A stretch of 48,717 bases of DNA. It comes from Syntrophaceae bacterium UBA2251 (GTDB lineage Bacteria; Desulfobacterota; Syntrophia; Syntrophales; UBA2251). The number at the start of each line of letters is the position of its first letter. The first letter of the stretch is position 1. The translations under genes and the position numbers were made by a program. Shown here one piece after another: positions 41,447 through 48,717 of the stretch. A model generated the notes under the pieces. That model made no database searches and had not been told where the DNA came from. It saw only the letters and a program-made list of their open reading frames with translations. The stretch is taken from NCBI GenBank assembly GCA_002347815.1, contig DDXV01000049.1, positions 1-48,717 of the forward strand. The letters run 5' to 3'.

Positions 41447-42253
41447 TCAGTCGGGGTCCTGGAAGACGGGCGCCCGCTTGGCGAAGTTCGCGGAGATGGC
41501 CTCCAATTGATTGGAGGTTGTAATCAAGGTCATCTCCAGCTCGGATTCCATCAACAGCCCCCGGGCCGCATCCCCGTGCCAGACCTCGTTCAGGAGCTTC
41601 TTGGCGGCGCGGACGGCGTGCGGGTTCTTGGCGGCGATCTCGCGGGCCAGGGCCATGGCCTCGTCGTAGGGCTTCTCGCAGACCCGGGTGACCAGCCTCA
41701 TCCGGGCCGCCTCCTCCCCCCGGATGACCTTCCCCGTGAAGATCAGCTCCTTGGCCACGTCGAGGGAGACGAGGTCGCGCACGGTCTGGGACGCGCTCAT
41801 GTCCGGGATCAGGCCCCATTTCATCTCCATGATGGAGAGTTTGGCGTCGGGCGTGCAATAGCGGATATCGGCCCCCAGGGCAATCTGGCAGCCGCCGCCG
41901 AGCGCGACCCCGTGAATGGCGGCGATCACCGGCATCGGGAGCTGTTTCCACCCGTAGGCCACATGCTGAAAGATGTTCGTGATCCGGCCCTTGTAGCGGT
42001 CGGTGAGGCGGGGGAGCTGCGCCCCAACGCCGGACTGCATCGCCGCGAAGTTCTCGAAATCCAGGCCGGCGCAAAACCCCTTGCCTTCGCCGGAGAGGAC
42101 GACGGCCCGGACGGCCGATTCCCCGGCCAGACGATCGATCGTGTCGGCGATGGCCTGAACCATGTCCAGGCTCAGGGCGTTGTACTTGTCGGGCCGGTTG
42201 AAGCGGACGTCCGCCACGTGGTTTTCGATCGAGAGGGTAACGAGTTCGGTCAT
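41447..42253 (-). CDS. Enoyl-CoA hydratase/isomerase (crotonase) family protein
   Basis: 268 residues. Oxyanion-hole segments are 'GKGFCAGLDFENFA' and 'HGVALGGGCQIALGADIRY'. Glutamates at the usual active-site places are present (SIMEMKWGLIPD and VAKELIFTG), so water addition to enoyl-CoA is possible. AAGGAGG precedes the ATG. It is the last gene of the marR-molybdopterin oxidoreductase-crotonase operon, 67 bases after the oxidoreductase. The substrate is unknown. Confidence 0.92.
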   Translation of the reverse strand: MTELVTLSIENHVADVRFNRPDKYNALSLDMVQAIADTIDRLAGESAVRAVVLSGEGKGFCAGLDFENFAAMQSGVGAQLPRLTDRYKGRITNIFQHVAYGWKQLPMPVIAAIHGVALGGGCQIALGADIRYCTPDAKLSIMEMKWGLIPDMSASQTVRDLVSLDVAKELIFTGKVIRGEEAARMRLVTRVCEKPYDEAMALAREIAAKNPHAVRAAKKLLNEVWHGDAARGLLMESELEMTLITTSNQLEAISANFAKRAPVFQDPD

Positions 42254-42320
42254 GGATCCTCCTTCGGGGATGGCTTAATCGTTTTTGTTCAAGCGGCCTC
42301 CGCAGTCGGGGCCGTCTCCC

Positions 42321-44555
42321 TTAAACCGCCTCGACCCGGCAGGGCACGTAGCGGTGCAGGGGCGTTCCCAGCCAGTCGCGGTTCGTGTTTTTCGTCAGAC
42401 GGTTGACGTTCGCGCCGTGGACCTTCCCGTCGTAGACCATCCCGAAGCCGTGGGGGATCACGACATGGCCCTTGCGGGCCGTCTCCGTCACCTCCGCCTC
42501 GATCTCCACGGAACCGGCCTCCGTCGCGACCCGCACCGTCTGTCCGTCCTTCACGTTCAGCCCCTCGGCGTCGGCGGGATGCAACAAAACGGTGCAGTCG
42601 CGCTTCCCCGCGTTCCAGGCGGGATTGCGCATCAGGGTGTTGGCGTTCATGTTGAAGTGCCGTCCGGCCACGAGCACGAAGGGGAAGGCCGGGTCCGGAA
42701 CGAGGGCCGCCTCCTCGTGCGCCGCGTCGAGGGTTTCCAGCTCGGCCCGGAGCTCCGGAATCACCAGGTTGATCCGGCCGTCCTCCGTCCGGATTTCGTC
42801 AAGGTTCCGGTCCGGATCGAGCCGGCCGATCCAGATCCCCTCGGGATGGTCCAGGATCTTCTGGTAGAGCTCCTCTCCCATGCCCAGGCCGGGCGTGAAT
42901 CCCGCGCGGGCGGAATTCTTGCGGAGGGGTTTGGGGGCCGTCTGCAGCATCCCCCACAGGGCGGCCAGGTGCACGGACCCCTTGGCCCGGCCCAGGGTCT
43001 TGCCGAGGACGAACGGCATGGCCGCCAGGGCCGCCGGCTCCCGGGCGGCATAGTCCATCAGGGCCTGACCGAAGGCGGCGTGGCCTTCTTCGGCCGCCTT
43101 GTAAAGGCTTTCCGGGATGGGCGGAATGAGGCCCAGGCGGTCCGCCAGGCGCAGATGGATCTCCCCCAGCTCCAGAGGCTCGCCGTCCGGCTCGATGATG
43201 GGCCGTCGCATCTGGAAGAAGATGCCCGGAAAGGTCATGGGGAAGAACGTCCCGTCCCACGATTCGTAGCCCGACCGGGACGGCAGGACGTAATGGGACA
43301 GGACCGCCGTCTCCGTCAGGGCGAGCTCCGCCGTCACGAGGAGGTCCAGGCGCTTGAAGGCCGTTTCGTAGGCCGTCGTGTCCGCGTAGGAGCGCAGGGG
43401 ATGCGCCCCGGACACGATCACCGCCCGGAGGCGCTCGGGGTGGTCGGAGAGGATCTCCTCGGGCATGGCGTTGGGCGGGAAACAACCCACGACGGGGAAG
43501 AAGTTCGTGGCGACGGTCCGCCAGGTCTTGGGGTCCCGTTCGTCCGAGTGGCTCCCCAAAGGCATCATCTGGCCGTGGAAGACGTTGCCCCCGCGGACGC
43601 CGATCCGGCCGCAGATCGCCTGGAGCGCCACGGCCAGATAGGATGAAACCGCGCTGTGGCGATTCATCAAAAGCCCCAGGTCGTAGCGCAGGCAGGACTT
43701 GCGCGTGGCGAACTGACGGCAGACCTCGCGGACCGGGTCGAAGTCGAGGTTGCAGGTGCGGACGGCGGCGCGCGCGTCGAAGTCCGCAAACAGGTCCCGG
43801 ACGGCGTCGAGGCCGGTGGTGTGATTGGCGATGTAGTCCCTGTTCTCCCATCCCTCCCGGAGGATGATGGCGATCATGGCCCGCAGGAGGAGGGCATCCG
43901 TCCCCGGGCGGATGGCGAGATGGAGATTGGCGACCTTGGCCGTCTCCGACAGGCGCGGATCGATGACGACGAGGGACTTGTCGGGGTCCTTGGCGATCCG
44001 AAGGAGGTGTCGCGGGGCCTGGGGGATCTGGTGGCTCTGCATCCCGTTCCAGCCGAAGACGAGCAGGAAATCCGTCTCCTCCGCGTCGATCTCGGCAAAG
44101 AGCGTCTGGCGGCCGTGCATCCGGCCGTTGACCCAGAACATGCCGGAGAACTCCTGGGCGAGGGCGCTGTAGTGGTAGCGGGAGCCGAGCCCCCGCAGCA
44201 GTCGGACGCCGAAAGCCGCCTCGAAGTGGCACCCCTGGCCGCCGCCCCCCATGTAGGCGAAGGAGCGGGGGCCGTACCGGTCGACGATCTCCCGGATCTT
44301 CCCCCCGATCTCGTCGATGGCCTGCTCCCACGAGATCCGCTCGAATCGGTCTCCGACGCGCTTCAACGGATACTTCAGGCGGTCGGCGTTGTGCTGGTGG
44401 TTGGCGATGTTCAGCCCCTTGCGGCAGACGTACCCTTCGCTGCGGACGTTGCCCTTGTCGCCCCGCACCTTCACGATGCGGTTGTTCTCGATCTCAACCT
44501 CCAGGCCGCAGTTCTGGGGGCAGAGGACACAGCCGGTCCGGTGGATCGTTCCCAT
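42321..44555 (-). CDS. Molybdopterin (DMSO-reductase family) oxidoreductase
   Basis: 744 residues, no Tat or other signal, so cytoplasmic. The N-terminal 4Fe-4S set is Cys9, Cys12, Cys16 and Cys44. 'SLVVIDPRLSETAKVANLHL' and 'IRPGTDALLLRAMI' are molybdopterin-guanine-dinucleotide contacts; the C-terminal dinucleotide-binding domain starts near 'FPFVLVAGRHFNMNANTLMRN' (FPFVLVAGRHFNMN). In the region where the Mo/W ligand normally sits ('ALAQEFSGMFWVNGRMHGRQ') no Cys or Sec is seen, so the ligand is Ser, another residue or none. It follows marR by 36 bases. A hydratase or an oxidoreductase of CoA esters or alkynes would fit the crotonase neighbour; this is inference. Confidence 0.9.
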   Translation of the reverse strand: MGTIHRTGCVLCPQNCGLEVEIENNRIVKVRGDKGNVRSEGYVCRKGLNIANHQHNADRLKYPLKRVGDRFERISWEQAIDEIGGKIREIVDRYGPRSFAYMGGGGQGCHFEAAFGVRLLRGLGSRYHYSALAQEFSGMFWVNGRMHGRQTLFAEIDAEETDFLLVFGWNGMQSHQIPQAPRHLLRIAKDPDKSLVVIDPRLSETAKVANLHLAIRPGTDALLLRAMIAIILREGWENRDYIANHTTGLDAVRDLFADFDARAAVRTCNLDFDPVREVCRQFATRKSCLRYDLGLLMNRHSAVSSYLAVALQAICGRIGVRGGNVFHGQMMPLGSHSDERDPKTWRTVATNFFPVVGCFPPNAMPEEILSDHPERLRAVIVSGAHPLRSYADTTAYETAFKRLDLLVTAELALTETAVLSHYVLPSRSGYESWDGTFFPMTFPGIFFQMRRPIIEPDGEPLELGEIHLRLADRLGLIPPIPESLYKAAEEGHAAFGQALMDYAAREPAALAAMPFVLGKTLGRAKGSVHLAALWGMLQTAPKPLRKNSARAGFTPGLGMGEELYQKILDHPEGIWIGRLDPDRNLDEIRTEDGRINLVIPELRAELETLDAAHEEAALVPDPAFPFVLVAGRHFNMNANTLMRNPAWNAGKRDCTVLLHPADAEGLNVKDGQTVRVATEAGSVEIEAEVTETARKGHVVIPHGFGMVYDGKVHGANVNRLTKNTNRDWLGTPLHRYVPCRVEAV

Positions 44556-44591
44556 GGTTTTTCCTTTCTGTGCTGCCGGATGATGCCGCAA

Positions 44592-45017
44592 TCAAGCGCG
44601 GCCGGTCTGATCCCTGAGTTTCCGGATCAGGCTCCGCAACTCCTTCCGTTCGCGTTCCGTCAGGATGTCCAGAAATTCGCGGTTGGCCTCGACGATCGAC
44701 CGGACCGCTTCAACGGCCAGGGCCCGCCCCGGGTCCGTCAGGTGGATCTGGATGGACCGCCGGTCGGCCGGATGGCCCCGGCGCTCGATGAGCCGGGCCG
44801 TCTCCAGACGGTCGAGGATCCCCGTCATGGTCGCACTGTCCAGCTCCGTCCGTTTGCCCAGTTCGCTGGAGGTGATTCCGTCTTCATCGGCGAGAAAGCC
44901 GAGAACCAGGGCCTGGACGGGCGTGATGTTCAGCGCGGCGACCTTTTGGGCCAGGAAGCGGCTCCCGAGCTGATGGGCCTTGGCCAGCAGAAAGAAGATG
45001 CAGTCCTCCGGTTTCAC
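44592..45017 (-). CDS. MarR-family transcriptional regulator
   Basis: 141 residues starting with GTG. Winged-helix core: 'LNITPVQALVLGFLADEDGI', recognition helix 'SSELGKRTELDSATMTGILD', wing 'LIERRGHPADRRSIQIHLTD' (parts quoted). MarR proteins usually repress the adjacent genes and release on binding an aromatic or CoA-type ligand. It is the first gene before the molybdopterin oxidoreductase and crotonase, and its own promoter carries a small palindrome, so autoregulation of the operon is likely. Confidence 0.93.
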   Translation of the reverse strand: MKPEDCIFFLLAKAHQLGSRFLAQKVAALNITPVQALVLGFLADEDGITSSELGKRTELDSATMTGILDRLETARLIERRGHPADRRSIQIHLTDPGRALAVEAVRSIVEANREFLDILTERERKELRSLIRKLRDQTGRA

Positions 45018-45055
45018 GATCCGCTCCCCGTATTGCTCGTCTGCGAACTACTTTT

Positions 45056-45089
45056 ATGCGAGCATATTCCAGGACCGAGCCCTTGTCAA
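45056..45089 (-). promoter_or_regulatory. marR operon promoter with palindrome at the -10
   Basis: Minus strand TTGACA (45089-45084), 17-base spacer, TATGCT (45066-45061), 44 bases before the marR start. The palindrome ATGC-GA-GCAT (45056-45065) overlaps the -10 and is a candidate MarR operator. Confidence 0.7.
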
Positions 45090-45346
45090 TGGAACAATTC
45101 TGTCCGTTTGGTTTCGGAATGGACAAATCTGGCCCTGTTTCAATCCCCGTATTTTCTTCAACCATTTGAATTCAAAAGACATTCAGTATCGTGCAGGATG
45201 GCAGGATAATTGCTCTTCTCCCGGCCGTATCCATCATTCCTGGGAGGAGACGCGGCATGATGAACCCGATCGATACAGGCGACACGGCCCGTTGAACCGG
45301 AACGGCGGGGTCGGCGACGGTTTCGCCCGGCGGTTCATGTCTGCAC
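45090..45346. other. Intergenic stretch between marR promoter and tRNA-Gln
   Basis: No gene is seen here. With the marR leader the whole gene-free span is 45018-45346. TGTCC and GGACA form a weak spaced inverted repeat near 45110-45135. No clear promoter for the tRNA was found by eye. Confidence 0.5.
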
Positions 45347-45420
45347 TGAGGGGTCGTCTAAAGGCAGGACGACAGGTTCTGGCCCTGTAAATTGAGGTTC
45401 GAGTCCTCGCCCCTCAGCCA
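45347..45420 (+). tRNA. tRNA-Gln, anticodon CTG, with encoded CCA
   Basis: A full cloverleaf can be drawn. Acceptor TGAGGGG pairs with CCCCTCA; D stem GTC/GAC; anticodon stem ACAGG/CCTGT around TTCTGGC with anticodon CTG at 45379-45381; T stem GAGG/CCTC around TTCGAGT. Discriminator G and a genomic CCA (45418-45420) follow. It reads CAG codons, which are abundant in this GC-rich DNA. No integrase or repeat of its 3' end was seen nearby. Confidence 0.95.
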
Positions 45421-45548
45421 TTTTACACCCGAGCGGGATTTCCCCTCGCGGTCCCATTCCTCTCCGTGGACGGGCCCATCCCCGACGAGATCTCGATTTT
45501 TGAATGCAATTTCCCGTACCCTGGCATGGCGCATCGGGACGGAACGGC

Positions 45549-47135
45549 TCAGAGGCCCAGGTCCGCCGTTTCGAAGCACTGCTTGTTCATCTCCGCCGGG
45601 GGGGCGAGGGGGTAGGCGCCGGTGTAGCAGGCAAGGCAGAAGGCGTTCGGGGCGAGGCCCGTCGCCGCGACCATGCCGTCGAGGGTCAGGTAATGGAGGG
45701 AGTCGAGTCCGATGAAGTCGGCGATCGCCGCCTCCTCGCCCTTCTGGGCCGCGATCAACTCCCCCTTGGAGGAGAAGTCGATCCCGTAGGGGCAGGGAAA
45801 GCGCGTCGGCGGGCAGCTCACGGCCATGTGGATCTCCTTCGCCCCGTTCTCCCGGAGGTTCCGCACGCGGTTCCGGCTCGTCGTCCCCCGGATGATCGAG
45901 TCCTCGACGATCAGGACCCGCTTGCCGGCGAGCAGCTCCCGAACGGGGTTCAGCTTCACGCGCACGCCGAAGTCGCGCATCGGCTGGGTGGGCTGGATGA
46001 ACGTCCGCCCCACGTAGTGATTCCGGATCATCCCCATCTCGAAGGGCAGCCCGCTTTCCTCGGCGTACCCCAGGGCGGCGTAGTTGCCCGAGTCGGGAAA
46101 GGGCATGACGAGGTCCGCGTCCGGGCGGTACTCCTGGGCGAGGCGGTGCCCGAGGCGCTTCCGGGTGAGGTAGACGTTCGTCCCGAAGACGTGGCTGTCC
46201 GGCCGCGCGAAATAGATGAGCTCGAAGATGCAGTGGGCGGGCTTTTCCGGGCCGAACGGGGTCAGGCTGTGGAGCCCCTCGCCGTCGATGACGATGATCT
46301 CGCCCGGCGCCACCTCGCGGACATAATGCGCGCCGACGAGGTCGAAGGCGCAGGTCTCCGAGGCGATGACCCAGCCGTGGTTGTCGAGCTTCCCCAGGCA
46401 CAGGGGCCGGAACCCGCGCGGGTCCCGGGCGGCGACGATGCGGTCCTTCGTCAGCATCACGACGCTGTAGGCCCCTTCGATCTGGTAGAGGGCCCGGGTG
46501 AGCGCGTCCTCGAAGCGGGTCCGGAAGAAGGGCGCCATCAGGTGGATGATCACCTCGCTGTCCATCGTGGACTGGAAGATCGACCCCCGCGCCTCGAGCT
46601 GCGACCGGAGCTCCTGCGCGTTGATCAGGTTCCCGTTGTGCGCCAGGGCGTAGTATTCGTTGCCGTGGTGAACGAGGAAGGGCTGGGCGTTCGAGATGAC
46701 CGACGAGCCGGTCGTCGAGTAGCGGACGTGGCCGATGGCGAGCCGCCCGGGCAGCTTCGCGAGGTTGTCCTCGCGGAAGACCTCGGAAACGAGGCCCATG
46801 CCCTTGCGCTCCCAGATCTGGCAGCCGTCCGAGGTGGCGATGCCGGCGCTCTCCTGCCCCCGGTGCTGGAGGGCGAAGAGCCCGAAGAAGGCGACGCGGG
46901 CCGCGTCCGGATGCCCGTACACGGCGAAGACGCCGCACTCCTCCCGCGGCCGGTCGTCGGCGGACGGAACGTGCGCGCGGTCCGGATGAAGGCGGACAGG
47001 CCCGAGGCGTCGGGTCGACGGGCAGCCGGTCGGCGCCGCTCCCGTCCGGGTCCCGCACGGGCCGTTCCTCCTCGTGAGTTTCGCCCCTTGCCCGGGCACG
47101 GTCTCACCCCCTCCGAATCCTTTCGCCTGTTTCAC
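45549..47135 (-). CDS. purF: Amidophosphoribosyltransferase
   Basis: First step of purine synthesis: glutamine amide plus PRPP gives phosphoribosylamine. The N-terminal nucleophile domain begins at the cysteine of REECGVFAVYGHPDAARV (codon 46937-46935), with 'HRGQESAGIATSDG' and 'GHVRYSTTG'. The PRPP loop is 'VLIVEDSIIRGTTSRNRV'. The C-terminal cluster region with 'CLACYTGAYPLA' is normal. The start is unresolved: the cysteine is normally within about a dozen residues of the N-terminus, but no ATG, GTG or TTG lies that close in frame. GTG 47135, four bases after the carB stop, is listed and implies a 66-residue propeptide. A GTG at 47058 with GAGGAGGA before it is out of frame. Confidence 0.9.
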   Translation of the reverse strand: MKQAKGFGGGETVPGQGAKLTRRNGPCGTRTGAAPTGCPSTRRLGPVRLHPDRAHVPSADDRPREECGVFAVYGHPDAARVAFFGLFALQHRGQESAGIATSDGCQIWERKGMGLVSEVFREDNLAKLPGRLAIGHVRYSTTGSSVISNAQPFLVHHGNEYYALAHNGNLINAQELRSQLEARGSIFQSTMDSEVIIHLMAPFFRTRFEDALTRALYQIEGAYSVVMLTKDRIVAARDPRGFRPLCLGKLDNHGWVIASETCAFDLVGAHYVREVAPGEIIVIDGEGLHSLTPFGPEKPAHCIFELIYFARPDSHVFGTNVYLTRKRLGHRLAQEYRPDADLVMPFPDSGNYAALGYAEESGLPFEMGMIRNHYVGRTFIQPTQPMRDFGVRVKLNPVRELLAGKRVLIVEDSIIRGTTSRNRVRNLRENGAKEIHMAVSCPPTRFPCPYGIDFSSKGELIAAQKGEEAAIADFIGLDSLHYLTLDGMVAATGLAPNAFCLACYTGAYPLAPPAEMNKQCFETADLGL

Positions 47136-47139
47136 CGCT

Positions 47140-48717
47140 TCACCTCTTGCCCCGGGTCCTTTGCCGGGCACCCGCGTTGGCCTCGTTTCCCTTTGCCCCG
47201 CGCCCGACATCCGCCTTGTGATATTCCTGCAGCGGCGCCACGTCCCACGGGCCGGCCCGCATCGCCTTCACCGCCTCGCCCAGGGCCCAGGCGCCCGCGA
47301 GGGTCGTCGTGTAGAGGATGTTGTACAGAAGCGTGCTCCGGCGGATCTGCACGGCGTCGCGCGTGGAGAGCCGGCCGACGCTCACGTTGATGACGATCTG
47401 GATGTCGCCGTTCTTGATCAGGTCCACGACGTGGGGCCGACCCTCGCTCAGCTTGCAGACCGTCTCCACCCGGACGCCCTGGCGGTTCAGATGCGCCGCC
47501 GTGCCGCGGGTGGCGGAGATCCGGAAGCCCAACGCCTGGAACTGGCGGGCCACCGGCACGATCCGGTCCTTGTAGAGGTCGTGCACGCTGATGAAGACGC
47601 GCCCCGCGACGGGGAAGGGAAACCCGGCCGCCATCTGCGACTTGGCGAAGGCGACCCCGAAGGACCGGTCAATCCCCATGACCTCGCCGGTGGATTTCAT
47701 CTCCGGCCCGAGCAGGATGTCCACGTTGGGGAAGCGGCTGAAGGGGAAGACGGCCTCCTTGACGGCGATGTGCGCGGGATGGATGCGCTTCGTGAACTTG
47801 AGGTCCTTCAGGGATTTCCCCAGCATCACCTTCGTCGCCAGCTTCGCCAGGGGCACGCCGACGGCCTTGCTGACGAAGGGGACCGTCCGGGAGGCCCGGG
47901 GGTTGACCTCCAGGACGTAGAGCACGCCGTCCTTGACGGCGTACTGGATGTTCATGAGGCCGATGACGCCGAGTTCGGCGGCGATCCGTTTCGTCTGCGT
48001 TTCGATGGTCTTGACGAGCGCCTTCGAGAGGGTCATGGGCGGCAGGACGCAGGCGCTGTCCCCCGAGTGGATCCCCGCCGCCTCGATGTGCTCCATGATC
48101 CCGGCGACGACGGTGGTGGTCCCGTCGGACAGGGCGTCCACGTCCACCTCGATCGCGTCGTCGAGGAACTTGTCGATGAGGATGGGGTGGCCGGGCGAGA
48201 CCTCGAGGGCGCGCGCCATGAAGGCCTTCAGGTTCTCGTCGTCGTAGACGATCTCCATGGACCGTCCGCCCAGGACGTACGACGGCCGGACGAGGACGGG
48301 ATAGCCGATCCGCCGGGCGGCCGCGAGGGCCTTCCCGACGTCCATGGCCGTGTCGTTTTCCGGCTGGTTCAGTTCGAGACGGCGGACGATCTCCTGGAAG
48401 CGCTCCCGGTTCTCGGCCCGGTCGATGGCGTCGGGGGAGGTTCCCAGGATCCGCGCCCCCGCCGCCTCGAGCCCCCGGGCAAGGTTGAGCGGCGTCTGGC
48501 CGCCGAACTGAACGATCAGGGGGACGGCGCCGATGTCGCCCTTCCCTTCGGTCGCCAGGATGTGGAGGACGTCCTCCAGGGTCACGGGCTCGAAGAAGAG
48601 CTTGTCCGAGGTGTCGTAGTCCGTGCTCACGGTCTCGGGGTTGGAGTTGACCATGATGCTCTCGACCCCCTCCTCCCGGAGGGCGAAGGAGGCGTGGACG
48701 CAGCAGTAGTCGAACTC
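47140..48717 (-). CDS. carB: Carbamoyl-phosphate synthase large subunit, C-terminal half (cut by window edge)
   Basis: 525 codons in frame to the window edge, without the gene start. This is the second half of CarB: 'EGVESIMVNSNPETVSTDYD', 'IVQFGGQTPLNLARGLEAAG', ATP-grasp 'RPSYVLGGRSMEIVYDD', 'VLEVNPRASRTVPFVSKA' and the C-terminal methylglyoxal-synthase-like allosteric domain ('FISVHDLYKDRIVPVARQFQ', quoted as FISVHDLYKDR). It makes carbamoyl phosphate for pyrimidine and arginine synthesis. The last 25 residues are an unusual basic tail. Its stop is four bases from the proposed purF start, so the two are one transcript, a joint purine/pyrimidine unit. Confidence 0.96.
   Translation of the reverse strand, partial: EFDYCCVHASFALREEGVESIMVNSNPETVSTDYDTSDKLFFEPVTLEDVLHILATEGKGDIGAVPLIVQFGGQTPLNLARGLEAAGARILGTSPDAIDRAENRERFQEIVRRLELNQPENDTAMDVGKALAAARRIGYPVLVRPSYVLGGRSMEIVYDDENLKAFMARALEVSPGHPILIDKFLDDAIEVDVDALSDGTTTVVAGIMEHIEAAGIHSGDSACVLPPMTLSKALVKTIETQTKRIAAELGVIGLMNIQYAVKDGVLYVLEVNPRASRTVPFVSKAVGVPLAKLATKVMLGKSLKDLKFTKRIHPAHIAVKEAVFPFSRFPNVDILLGPEMKSTGEVMGIDRSFGVAFAKSQMAAGFPFPVAGRVFISVHDLYKDRIVPVARQFQALGFRISATRGTAAHLNRQGVRVETVCKLSEGRPHVVDLIKNGDIQIVINVSVGRLSTRDAVQIRRSTLLYNILYTTTLAGAWALGEAVKAMRAGPWDVAPLQEYHKADVGRGAKGNEANAGARQRTRGKR

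Noticed and set aside
45347..45420. tRNA-Gln as an integration site of a mobile element
   Set aside because: No integrase gene and no second copy of the tRNA 3' end was seen nearby.
46625..47107. Other frames near the purF start as separate genes
   Set aside because: They are Arg/Ser/Pro-rich shadows of purF with no domain.
1..48717. CRISPR array, rRNA genes, insertion sequences, prophage
   Set aside because: No regularly spaced repeats, rRNA-like segments, transposases, or phage structural genes were seen.

Overview
The window is GC-rich DNA (roughly two thirds G+C by eye) with short operons, strong GGAGG-type ribosome binding sites and many ATGA/GTGA start-stop overlaps. The gene mix points to an anaerobic member of the former Deltaproteobacteria (Desulfobacterota, perhaps a Syntrophales-like syntroph). 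It includes phenylacetate-CoA ligase with its ACT partner, a CoA-binding acyl-CoA synthetase subunit, a glycyl radical enzyme with activase, crotonase, a molybdopterin oxidoreductase, DUF3124, TIGR04076 and an iron-sulfur flavoprotein. The taxonomic placement is inference from gene content only.

Layout. 1-1.9 kb: AT-richer DNA with a TPR membrane protein and a Fic protein. 1.9-7.0 kb: a GGDEF-like sensor coupled to a lipoprotein, a Gate-domain membrane protein, and paaK with an ACT-domain protein. 7.0-9.1 kb: an AT-richer gap followed by a type II restriction-modification system whose PaeR7I/XhoI-like nuclease is frameshifted. 9.1-13.4 kb (minus strand): rtcB and archease, then a chain of truncated or fused genes (DUF3124, an M24 peptidase-like gene, an SCP2-like fragment) and a Rho-N-like small protein. 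13.6-16.2 kb: acyl-CoA synthetase alpha-like protein and a membrane protein. 16.4-23.9 kb (minus): a compact operon glpK-glpD-glycyl radical enzyme-activase-FMN split-barrel protein, with a palindromic operator candidate in its promoter.

24.0-29.2 kb (plus): CcdA and a TlpA-like thioredoxin, an acyltransferase behind a near-consensus promoter, and a ZnuABC-type metal importer. 29.2-33.3 kb: hemerythrin, iron-sulfur flavoprotein, polysaccharide deacetylase, a 59-residue winged-helix protein, a YdcF-type protein, and two small exported proteins facing each other across a perfect bidirectional terminator. 33.5-38.3 kb: convergent helicases HrpB and RecD2. 38.4-41.3 kb (minus): a decayed acyl-CoA ligase, a YefM/YoeB toxin-antitoxin pair with an operator-rich promoter, TIGR04076, lysoplasmalogenase, and a relic of a second TIGR04076 gene. 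41.4-45.1 kb (minus): a marR-molybdopterin oxidoreductase-crotonase operon. 45.3-48.7 kb: tRNA-Gln, then carB (cut by the window edge) and purF.

The most interesting system is the glycerol operon in which an uncharacterised C-x-E glycyl radical enzyme is translationally coupled to glycerol-3-phosphate dehydrogenase. The second theme is a series of deletion-type scars that leave N-terminal gene stubs, either real genome decay or assembly artefact.
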